Shown in pieces: positions 16,695 through 26,500 of a DNA stretch of 64,000 nt (position 1 is the first letter of the stretch; each line of letters opens with the position of its first letter). The position numbers and the translations under genes were made by a program. The DNA lies in assembly GCF_009909615.1 (NCBI RefSeq), contig NZ_WWNE01000003.1, positions 283,122 through 347,121 of the forward strand. The letters are read 5' to 3'. The notes beneath the pieces are model-generated. The model was not told the DNA's origin, did no database searches, and worked only from the letters and a program-made list of their open reading frames with translations. The stretch comes from Acidiluteibacter ferrifornacis (GTDB lineage Bacteria; Bacteroidota; Bacteroidia; Flavobacteriales_E; Vicingaceae).

Positions 16695-17963
16695 ATGAGT
16701 AAAGACCCTTATTTAGATATGGAATTATTACGCTTCTCTACAGCAGGAAGTGTTGATGACGGAAAAAGCACCTTAATAGGAAGGATGCTATACGATTCCA
16801 AATCAATCTTCGAAGACCAATACGAAGCAATAGAAAAAACAAGCAAGAAAAAAGGCGATGAGCAAGTCAATTTAGCCTTATTAACAGATGGGCTCCGTGC
16901 AGAAAGAGAGCAAGGAATTACCATAGATGTAGCCTACCGTTATTTTGCTACTCCTAAACGTAAATTTATCATTGCCGATACTCCAGGACATATTCAGTAC
17001 ACCAGAAATATGGTAACAGGAGCGTCTACTTCTAACTTGTCTATTATATTAGTAGATGCTAGAAAAGGAATAATTGAACAGACTTATCGGCATACATTTA
17101 TATCATCGTTATTAGGAATTCCACATGTAGTATTCTGCATTAACAAAATGGACCTTGTGGATTATGATGAAAAAGTATTTCAGCAAATCAAAAAAGATAT
17201 TGAGGCCTTTTCATCGAAATTAAATGTAAAAGACATACACTTTATTCCCATTAGCGCACTGAATGGTGATAATGTGGTGAATAAATCCACTAAAATGGAT
17301 TGGTATCAAGGCGGAACACTGCTTTACTTACTAGAGAATATACACATTGGAAGTGACCACAATCATATTGACTGTCGTTTTCCTGTTCAGTATGTTATTC
17401 GACCTCAGTCTGCTGAATTTCCTGACTACCGGGGTTATGCAGGTAGAATTGCTGGTGGTGTGTTTAAACCAGGCGATGAAGTTGCTGCATTACCATCAGG
17501 GTTTACCTCAAAAATAAAAAGCATTGATACCGCTGATGGAGAATTAAAAGAAGCTTTTGCCCCACAATCGGTTACAATTACTTTGGAAGATGAAATTGAC
17601 ATCAGTAGAGGAGACATGCTGGTTAGAGTAAATAACCAACCAAAAATAAACCAAGATATAGACATGATGGTTTGCTGGATGAGTGATAAGCCGCTTATTA
17701 AAGGCGGGAAATATGCATTAATTCATACTACAAACGAAGCCAGATGTATAATAAAAGATGTGAAGTATAAAGTAAATATCAACACGCTTCATAGAGAAGA
17801 AGAAGATAAAAATATCGGCATGAATGACATTGGACGTATTTCAATTCGAACAACTAAGCCATTATTTTTCGACAGTTACCAAAAGAACAGGAACACAGGC
17901 AGCTTAATTCTTATTGATGAAGGAACCTTCGAAACAGTAGGAGCTTGCATGATTATAGATTAA
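16695..17963 (+). CDS. cysN: Sulfate adenylyltransferase subunit 1 (GTPase)
   Basis: A 422-residue elongation-factor-like GTPase: G1 GSVDDGKST (18-26), switch region EREQGITIDVAYR, G3 DTPGH and G4 NKMD are all present. GTP hydrolysis by CysN drives APS formation by CysD. The protein ends without a fused APS kinase domain, consistent with the separate cysC upstream. A strong hairpin follows the stop. Confidence 0.95.
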   Translation: MSKDPYLDMELLRFSTAGSVDDGKSTLIGRMLYDSKSIFEDQYEAIEKTSKKKGDEQVNLALLTDGLRAEREQGITIDVAYRYFATPKRKFIIADTPGHIQYTRNMVTGASTSNLSIILVDARKGIIEQTYRHTFISSLLGIPHVVFCINKMDLVDYDEKVFQQIKKDIEAFSSKLNVKDIHFIPISALNGDNVVNKSTKMDWYQGGTLLYLLENIHIGSDHNHIDCRFPVQYVIRPQSAEFPDYRGYAGRIAGGVFKPGDEVAALPSGFTSKIKSIDTADGELKEAFAPQSVTITLEDEIDISRGDMLVRVNNQPKINQDIDMMVCWMSDKPLIKGGKYALIHTTNEARCIIKDVKYKVNINTLHREEEDKNIGMNDIGRISIRTTKPLFFDSYQKNRNTGSLILIDEGTFETVGACMIID

Positions 17964-17964
17964 T

Positions 17965-17993
17965 AAAAAACCACTCTTTTGAGTGGTTTTTTT
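17965..17993 (+). terminator. Terminator after cysN (bidirectional-looking)
   Basis: AAAAAACCACTC and GAGTGGTTTTTT form a perfect stem around a TTTT loop. Both strands carry a T-run after the stem, so it could serve cysN and the convergent tonB-like gene. Confidence 0.85.
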
Positions 17994-18008
17994 ATTTTCA
18001 TTTTTTCA

Positions 18009-18722
18009 TTAATTAATTCTAATGTCTATTGGTATAGTATAAATCACACTCGCCTTTCTACCTGATTGTTCTCCGGGATCAAATTGAGGCAAACTATTAA
18101 CCACTCTTATCACTTCCCTATCCATTGCTTTAGCACCATCAATACCTTTTAAAATTTTCACATTATCTACATTACCATTTTTATTCACTACAAAGGAAAC
18201 AAACACTTTTCCTCCTTGTCCTCTATCCTTTACTGACTCCGGAATACGTATATTTTCAGCGATAAACATACGAATCGCGTCTTCAGTACATTTGGCTCTG
18301 GATGCATTATCCAATAAAGAGCAATCACCGAGGCCCGGCATCAATTCTACCATTGGCAATGGAGCCTCTTCAATAACTTCTGGAGGCATAGGCGCAATAA
18401 TAATTTCAGTAGGTAGTTCAATAGGAGCTACTTTAGTAGGCTCTGGTTCTGCAATTGCGATTGTTTTTACCACCTTTATTTGGTCTGTAATGGTTTTAGG
18501 AGGTTTGGGTTTAGGAAGGGGTTCCTCTGATTTGAGGATTATAATCGGAATTATTTCGTCATCAATTTCATACACTTTAGCATTTTTTACAGTTGGAATC
18601 AACTTAGGTGTTGTATATTGAAATGCTAACAACGCCAATGACAAACTGGCGACTAATCCAATTTGAAAAAACAAACCTCTTTTACGTTCAAGATTTTTTG
18701 AAGCACTCTTTTTAGTTTCCAT
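18009..18722 (-). CDS. TonB-family energy transducer (paralogue 1)
   Basis: A 237-residue protein with a cytoplasmic basic start, one transmembrane helix (about 17-37), a proline-rich spacer (KPKPPKT) and a C-terminal TonB domain (GGKVFVSFVVNKNGNVDNV to the end). TonB proteins carry proton-motive energy from ExbB/ExbD to outer-membrane transporters. Its sister at 18919-19635 has the same plan and a near-identical N-terminus (LFFQIGL). No exbB/exbD gene is present nearby. Two cysteines flank the TonB domain start (CSLLD, CTEDA), as in the sister protein. Confidence 0.82.
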   Translation of the reverse strand: METKKSASKNLERKRGLFFQIGLVASLSLALLAFQYTTPKLIPTVKNAKVYEIDDEIIPIIILKSEEPLPKPKPPKTITDQIKVVKTIAIAEPEPTKVAPIELPTEIIIAPMPPEVIEEAPLPMVELMPGLGDCSLLDNASRAKCTEDAIRMFIAENIRIPESVKDRGQGGKVFVSFVVNKNGNVDNVKILKGIDGAKAMDREVIRVVNSLPQFDPGEQSGRKASVIYTIPIDIRIN

Positions 18723-18860
18723 AGCTTTTAGATTAAGGTGAATAAATAAAAAGTAGATGTGCTACATAAATTTCAGATTAATGGGAACGAACTGAGAATA
18801 GAACGCGAACTCAAATCAAAATATTGCGTTAGTAAAATCATGCCAATACTCTTGACGTAA

Positions 18861-18897
18861 ACAAAAAAATCCCGCTATAATCATTATAGCGGGATTT
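18861..18897 (-). terminator. Terminator after the second tonB-like gene
   Basis: AAATCCCGCTATAA and its exact complement form a 14-bp stem with a 3-base loop, followed on the minus strand by seven Ts. It lies 22 bases after the stop of the 18919-19635 gene, separating the two tonB-like genes into different transcripts. Confidence 0.88.
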
Positions 18898-18918
18898 AAA
18901 CCTATAGGTTATTTATAC

Positions 18919-19635
18919 TTATCTTAGAGTAAAGTTAACTGGTATGTTATACCTTACCTTTGCTTTCTTTCCCCTTTGTTCTCCAGGAGTAAACTTTGGC
19001 ATTGACTCTACAACTCTAATAGCTTCTTTTTCTAAAGCTTTTCCTCCAATTCCAGAAACACCCTTCAAAACAGCAACATCAGTTACATTTCCCTTCTGAT
19101 CGATAACAAACGTAACGAAAACACGTCCTTGCGTGTCTGCATCTCTTGCCATCGGTGGATATACGGTATTGTTTCCAATATACTTTTGTAATTCTGCATT
19201 GGAACAAGCATCCCTTTCTGCCTTGGGCTTTGTCTCACATCCAGGAAAAATTGGCATATTTTCTACAATCATAAAAATTTCTGCCTCTTCGATAATTTCC
19301 TCTGGTTGATCAAAAATTTCGGTAGTCTGATCCGCTTCTGAATCTTGAATCTCAACTTCGTTCTCAATCTCCTTGTCATCCTCCACAATTTCTAATATCT
19401 CTTGTGGTGGTGGCGGTGGTGGCGGTGGAGGTGGCGGTGGTTGATTCTGCATTGTAATGGGGATAATTTCATCCTCAATATCCTCTACTTGTAGTGTTCC
19501 TAAATCGGACACTGCCTCGTAGGAGCGATACTCAAATGCGGCCAACACAACCCCTAAAGTAATCACCAAGCCGATTTGAAAAAACAAACCACGCTTTTTT
19601 TCTAGGTTAACTTTTGGACTTTTCTTTGGTTCCAT
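18919..19635 (-). CDS. TonB-family energy transducer (paralogue 2)
   Basis: A 238-residue TonB-like protein: N-terminal helix (about 17-36), an uninterrupted run of eleven prolines after QNQ (about residues 67-77), an acidic Glu/Asp-rich stretch, then the C-terminal TonB domain ending in VRYNIPVNFTLR. The proline run is encoded by a low-complexity GGT/GGC repeat near 19405-19440 that may be prone to slippage. Downstream of vanZ-like and sprA genes but separated from vanZ-like by about 100 bases, so it may have its own promoter. Confidence 0.85.
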   Translation of the reverse strand: MEPKKSPKVNLEKKRGLFFQIGLVITLGVVLAAFEYRSYEAVSDLGTLQVEDIEDEIIPITMQNQPPPPPPPPPPPPQEILEIVEDDKEIENEVEIQDSEADQTTEIFDQPEEIIEEAEIFMIVENMPIFPGCETKPKAERDACSNAELQKYIGNNTVYPPMARDADTQGRVFVTFVIDQKGNVTDVAVLKGVSGIGGKALEKEAIRVVESMPKFTPGEQRGKKAKVRYNIPVNFTLR

Positions 19636-19738
19636 ATTGATATTATTTACGGGGCATAAAAATAGTAATTTTTTACGTACTCCCTTAGAAATGTATGTTA
19701 ATTAAAATTTAAGTGAATTTGACCTATTATTACTTCAA

Positions 19739-20125
19739 TCATTTATTTCTACTACGCCTCAAGTATTTTCTATAGATAATATAACTCGAAAATAGTATAC
19801 CTATTGTGTTCGCCAAAAAGTCTTCCCATTCCCCACTGCGTCCTTTTACTAAATAGTGTTGTATCAATTCTATTAGTCCTCCAAAAAGTACACTCCAATA
19901 AGCGCTAAATAATAATTTTGATAAATTAAAACGCTCTCCTTTGACATAACCAAAAGAAAGTAGCCCAACTAATATGGCATAAAATATAAAGTGGACAATT
20001 TTATCAGAACCTTTAAATAAGGGAATGGGGATTCCTTCTAAAACTCGAGTACTTAAAAACAATACACCGACCATCCAAATGATAGCCGGTGTAAAGTATA
20101 TTAATTTGTTAAGTTTTTTAAGCAA
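19739..20125 (-). CDS. VanZ-like family membrane protein
   Basis: A 128-residue protein with four transmembrane helices. The GSDKIVHFIFYAILVGLL segment and GLIELIQHYLVKGRSGEWEDFLANTIGI segment match the VanZ-like family. The function of these chromosomal proteins is not settled. It overlaps gcvH by 8 bases, which implies co-expression; the gcvH-vanZ pairing next to sprA is common in Flavobacteriia. Confidence 0.8.
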   Translation of the reverse strand: MLKKLNKLIYFTPAIIWMVGVLFLSTRVLEGIPIPLFKGSDKIVHFIFYAILVGLLSFGYVKGERFNLSKLLFSAYWSVLFGGLIELIQHYLVKGRSGEWEDFLANTIGILFSSYIIYRKYLRRSRNK

Positions 20126-20495
20126 TTTCCGCTTGATAAGCTTCTGCTGATAATAGATTTTCTACTTCTGATGGGTCACTCATTTTAATTTTTATCATCC
20201 ATCCAGATCCGTAGGCATCATCATTTACACTTTCAGGAGCGCCATCTAGGTCTTCATTCATTTCAATCACTTCACCTGATAATGGCATAAAAAGGTCTGA
20301 TACCGTTTTTACCGCTTCAACAGTACCAAAAACATCTCCATGGTTCAAGGTGTCGCCAACAGTTTCTATTTCAACATAAACAATATCACCTAATTCGCTT
20401 TGAGCATAGTCCGTAATCCCTACAGTTGCAATATCACCGTCTATTTTAATCCATTCGTGCTCTTTAGTATACTTTAATTCAGAAGGAACATTCAT
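20118..20495 (-). CDS. gcvH: Glycine cleavage system H protein
   Basis: A 125-residue lipoyl carrier. The lipoylation lysine is K63 in GTVEAVKTVSDLFMPLSG. It shuttles the aminomethyl group between the P, T and L proteins of the glycine cleavage system. Length and the whole fold match the family. The lipoylation genes lipA and lipB are in the same window (55305-56845). It follows sprA by about 45 bases, with a TAnnTTTG element in the gap. Confidence 0.95.
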   Translation of the reverse strand: MNVPSELKYTKEHEWIKIDGDIATVGITDYAQSELGDIVYVEIETVGDTLNHGDVFGTVEAVKTVSDLFMPLSGEVIEMNEDLDGAPESVNDDAYGSGWMIKIKMSDPSEVENLLSAEAYQAEIA

Positions 20496-20520
20496 CTTAT
20501 TATTGTTTTAATTTATGTTT

Positions 20521-20528
20521 CAAATTTA
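20521..20528 (-). promoter_or_regulatory. Candidate -7 element upstream of gcvH
   Basis: The minus strand reads TAAATTTG, a match to TAnnTTTG, between the sprA stop and the gcvH ATG (25 bases upstream). It could give gcvH a promoter independent of the very long sprA transcript. No clear -33 element. Confidence 0.35.
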
Positions 20529-20540
20529 GTATTTCATCCT

Positions 20541-23500
20541 TTATTGTGAAAGGGTAAAACGCAAACTAATTCCAGCATTTGTATTAGCTGTTGGAAAAGA
20601 AGAAGAAATAAAAGGTGTATTCATGATCCGATCAAAGAATGCCCTAATATTTAATCTGGAGCTAAACACATAGTCAGCGGTAAATTTAATTGAAAAGATA
20701 CGCTGACCTGCAGTTAATTGATTCTCATTTTCGACTATTTTACGAATGACGGTCCTGTTATTCCGAACTGAGAAATCCGCTCTTAAATCTACATCACTCA
20801 CCTTCTTATTGTCTTTTGCAGAAAAAGGAAATTTTACATTCTTCAATCGATAACCTAATCCTATCACCACTTCAGTCCCCTTCACTTCTGTGATTTGATT
20901 ATTATTTAAACTCATCGACATATTTCTGTCCTTTTTATATTCAAGTCTGGTTAGTAAACTATTATTCCAGGTCATATCAATATTCATCAATGGGCTAAAT
21001 TGCTCACTAATGCTTACAGAGGCGATTTGTTTTCTTGGTATAAAGTCTCCACTATTATTTAATCGAGTATCGAGGTTTTCTTCATCAAAGAATGGATTAG
21101 TTGTAAATGAACCTACATTAAAAGTAGAACGATATCTATGACCTATGGTGAAGCTTCTAAAGTATCGCTTAAAAAATTCTAATTTAGAAAGCCCATCATA
21201 AGTAATACTCCAGTTTGGCACAGGAATTCTACTGGTAATCTCACCTAATTCAAAACTACTAGCATCTGAACCACTATACGCTGATAAAAACGAATTAATT
21301 AACACCTCTTGAGATGTGCTTCCATAGCCATCTGCATAAACCCCACCCATCGTATCAGTATAAGTGAAGGTAGAGTAAGGATTATCATTTCCTAATCGTT
21401 GAGAAATAATAGAACGACTTGCTAAAAATTCATCGAACACTTTATTTTTATAGGTATCATCATCATCTTTTACAAATGCTGTTCGGATACTGATAAAACT
21501 TGTACTGAAACTACCGTTTACTTGAGTCGGTCCAAAATCATATCCTCCTAAAGCACTAGTATTAGAATTTACTAGAGTATCGTTCCAGATATAGTACCTC
21601 GAAGTACTTTCTGAATAGGTTTGATTAGCAGTCAACTCAATTCTCAAATCTTTAACAGGTTGAAAACTAGCTCTAAAATTCAGATTTTTGGAATAGGTCT
21701 TTGCATAATTCCCCGAAATAAAAAGAGTTCCGTATTCGTTTCCTTCTAATAACCACCCTTCATTCAATGCTCGATCAAAAAATTGTGTACCAGGCTCTTG
21801 CAGTCCGACAACGAATCCAGCACCAGGCGCTTGGAAATTACCATCGAAACCCAAAACATTCATATCTCTATTATAATTGGGCAAAACTGTACCTTCATTA
21901 ACGCTATAACTTCCAGACATGGTTTTTAAGCTCATGGCTAAACGACTGAAATTATCAATAATGTGAGTTCTAAAAAAACTAGGTTCGTCTTCCTTTGTAG
22001 TATCTTCTATTTCACCTGCCTCTACCTTCTTTCTATAGGTTTTATCTGCTAATGTTAATCGTTTGATTTCGTCCTTTTTCTTTTTAGGTTTACTCAATTC
22101 TCTCAAATATTCCACCTTGTTATACAAAGAGGTCATATTAAAGTTTGTATTCAATGCATAGTTACCTGAGTTTTTAATAGTCGCACCAAGGGAGTCTGCA
22201 TCTATATCTCCGTTCAAAGTCCAATTATAGCTACCTGTATAAGTGGCATTGGCTGAAATCCACTCAAAATATGGAATCTTAGAAAATGGAAGCGTATAAG
22301 TCAAATTCACATTTTGGGCAAACTGCGTATTAGAACCAAACTTTAACACATTGTCCCACACTTCATTTGTAAACTGCTTATATTCATCTTTAACATCTCG
22401 GTCTACTCTTCCTTCGGGCTCACCAATTTGTGCCATATTATTGGCATTATAATTAAATATCAAAGATTTAGTAATGTTATAACGTAAAGAGTATATTCTA
22501 TTCCAAGTAAATGTTTTTTGATAAAAAGGTGCAAATTCAAAATAAGAGGTATTATTTCTTACTTGTCTTTCATTATACGTTCTATTGACCTGTGTTTGAA
22601 AACTATATTGGGTAGGATACAGGTTGAAATTAATGTCTTTTATTAATGTGAAGGCTTTCCTTTCCTTAAAGAAATTTACATTTTTAAACGGCTCTATTGC
22701 TAGTGGTTTAGCGGTATAATTATAATTAATCCCTCCACGATAAGTTTTTCTGTTATCGTATTCCGTATTGATATCCCTATGAAAGGTCTCCGTATAAGCA
22801 TAAGATACAGCGAAGTTCTCAACATCAAAAGGTAGCATCTTTTCCTTAGTAGGAGATCGTTCTTTTCTAACGTTAGTAAAGTTAATGCTCTTAGTTTTGG
22901 TATAATCATCTGTTATTCTACGAATGGAGTCTCTATAATCTTGAGACAAGTCATCATCCTGAATCAGATCATTTAAAGGGACATCGGGATCTAATGGATT
23001 ATACTCCGGTCGAATAATATTTTCAGATACTCCAAAATACATGGGGATGCTAAGTCTAGCTTGTTCGGGTAGCAACTTACCTAACTCTACAGAGGTCGAT
23101 AAATCATATTGCATTCTAGTCTCTCTTTGGCGTTCGTTTAGTTTTTGTTCTAAACTCCCCCAACCTGGAGTACTCATACTACCTGATAATGTAACAGCAC
23201 CCAAATCTGCAATTTGAGCTGTTGCTCTAGCAGTAGCTGCCCATCCACCTTCATTATCAAAATCAGAAAGTCGTAGTTCATTCACCCAAACTTCTGCACA
23301 CTTTGGTAACCCATCATCTTGAAAAACAGTCTCCCCTGTTCTCAAGTTTTTAACACCAATCATGACCACTCTCACTTCGGCGAGGTTGGGATTACCCTTT
23401 ACACGAATGGTATTTTTCTCTCCATCTGGTTCAGAATAAGCGTTAGTAATACTAATTCCAGAAGAAGGGTCAAGCATTCTTACATTTCTATTCTTCTTTA

Positions 23501-26500
23501 CGGCTAAAAGTTTATCAAACTCTAGGTCAATGTTATTTGCTTCAGGCCAAATTAAATCTGGACTACTGCTAGTTGTTCCAAATGGAGTAACTGTAAGTGG
23601 AACTTCGTATTCATAATAGTTCTGCTCAAAGTCAATTGCTAATCGCATTACAACAGCTATCTCATTGTCTCTTAAGTCACCTTCTTGCCCCGCAGCTTCA
23701 GCGTGAGCATACATCTTAATCTTCTTATACTGACGGATATCCAAATCTACATTTCTATAAACTGATCTCGTATAACCATCATTTAAATTACAGACATTCA
23801 ATACTAACGATTGCTCATTTATTTGCCTTAAATTAGTTGTTCCAAAATCAACCTCTCTTTGAATTCCTGGGGGTATGGTATAATTAATTGGAAATCGATT
23901 TGAGTTTTCTTCCACGTTTACAGCTGAACTACTAAAAGTGGTTGAGCCTTCTTCATCGTTGTGGGTATCACCTGGTATCAGTTGATCATTAGAGTACTTT
24001 CTCCATTCCCCTCTTACTAAACCCAATTGAGCAAATCGAACTACTATATTGTCATCAAACCCTTTTAAGAACATTCTCATGAATCGAATCGACTTAAAAT
24101 CGCGAATACTTCCCACAGTCTTATCTGGCTCTCTGATTGGAATCTTAAATTGGATCCATCTTACTTCTTTGGTTTCCCCATTTGGTGCTTTTGCTGTAGC
24201 GGTGAGCACATCAGTAATATAGTTACTCCCCACATTTTCTGTTCTCAATGCCTCAGGAGATAAATTCACTTTATATTGATAGTAGGCTTCTGTTCGATCC
24301 AAACTGAAGTTACCATTAAGATCTTCATTGTCTGGTAGAGTTGTTGACGAAGTTGAAAAGTCTGCACTAGTAGACTGAGCAGGCGAGTTCCCTTCAGTTC
24401 CATTGAAACGCTTATACCGCTCTAAAATAGAAAGTTGCTGTTGATCATAATCAGCTCCTCTGTAATAATGAAAATCATCATTTGAAGGATCGGCACTAAA
24501 ATCATTAAAGGCATTTGCATCCAACGTATTTTGCAGTTGGGTCATATAATCTGTGAAATTACTACGCTCTGCATCGTTCTTTAACCCATCTAAACCAACA
24601 TCTTGATTATCTCTAGCATTCGGATTATTGTCAAAAGCATTTATGATATAACTTACGGTAGGAATTCGTCCCCAAATCACCGAAGATGTATTTTGATTCC
24701 CTCCTTCACTAGGCAATCCGTTTTCAAACATCAATCGACCATCTTTCAAGATATCTTCACTTATACTACCGATATTGAAATATAATTCTCCTCCTTTTTG
24801 ATTAGGGTTACCATCTTGTTCTGCAAAAGGATCCATTACCCAGAACTGAATAAATCCAACGTTAGAAGCTTCAAAATCGCTAGTTTGCAAATCCCTCATA
24901 ATTCCTCCCCAACGAGTTGTAGGATCTTTCAATGTACCATTTGGATTCAAACCGGAAGAAACTCCAGGTCTTCCTGAGACATCATAGTTATAAGGTCCTC
25001 TTTCTGTTGGATAATAAGCTAAATCAAGAGTTTGGATTAATTGATTTTGTGCAGGATCTACAGCTTTATTTGGAAAAACTTCTGTTTGTAAAACCCCTCT
25101 CGAATAATTATTTGCTTGAGAATCTGAATTCTTTAAATACCCAGGAGTTCTGCTATCTGTTTCACTGAAAAACAAAGGATCAATACTATACCAAGCCAAT
25201 TGGGCACGGTTAAATCCGTATGCTAAATCTCCATTGAAATTACCTTCTGGAAATAAGTCTTCTTGTCCTTGAGGAGTACTAGCTAATCTCCAAGCATTAG
25301 CATTTCTAATCTCAATAATAGACTGTGACCCTTCAAAATCATCTATATATGCTACTCCAGCCTTTGAAATTGCTCTTGAGTTTCCAGGAAATAGTCTGGC
25401 AAACTCCCCTTGCACAGTTAAAGTAGACTTTTCCTTGGTATCATAAAATGGTAGCTTATCCGCCAAAGTTGTCAAAAATGGAACTTCCGTTCTATAGGTT
25501 CCATCCAGTCCTATCACTGTATTAGATATGGGTTCATCACCAATATTAATCTTTCGGGTGATGGGTCTTTCGGTCAAATTTAAAACAGTTCCCCCCAAAG
25601 AGAAGTCTTTAGAAACTCGATAATCAAACCTAGAACCTATTAATGTTTTTGTTTGAACATTAAACAAAGAATTACTTCCTAATGAAATCTTTATAGGAGT
25701 TCCTGATTCTAATATTCCTTGATTTAGTATAGTAATTCTACCCAAATTATAATCTACCTGATAATCTTGATTTTCAACCAATGGAGCTCCCCCCGCGGTA
25801 ACAACCACCGAGCCTTGAGGAATATTAAAGGTATTCAATGAAATTTCAGAAGATGAGCTAGATTGGTAGCTTCCTTTAATGGTGAATCTGTTGTGAGCCG
25901 CATCCTGTTCTGCTAGAACTTGCGTTGTGGTATATAAAGAATCGAAAGCATACTTATCTCCCAATTCTTGCGTTCCTAGCTTCTGTCTCAATGTTTGACC
26001 AAAAGGCTCTAATACAGGAAAATAGACACGACCATTCTTTTCATTGATCGTAACGCCAGGTATAAAGTCAAATACACCGTCTCCTGATTCTGTCTTAGCG
26101 TTGTTAATGGTCATTCGATCCAACTCTAACACATTTAAAAGAGGGGTGTTATCAATAGGGGCTGCTGGAATAAATGGAATTTCAACTCCCGTTTCCGAAT
26201 TCAAATACCAAATTTCAAATCTAAAGTCGGTTGGATTAATATTAAATGCATCTAAAGAGTATACGTTCTTCATCATCAAATCCCACATGGGCATGGTAGT
26301 ATTGATAATGGATCCTTTCAGCAACTTTAAGTATAAAGCATCTTGACCATCAATTCCGTCTGTAGACAGATCTCCAACTTGATAAACTTGACCATTGTAA
26401 GTGTATCGATAAGAAACAGCTAAAATGTCTTGCGGATTCAATTGGCGGTTTAAAGAAATATAACCCAGCTGTCTATTAATGGTATACTCTGAAGGATTCA

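Noticed and set aside
19405..19440. Repeat DNA as a tandem-repeat locus
   Set aside because: It encodes the proline run of a TonB-like protein, a usual feature of the family.
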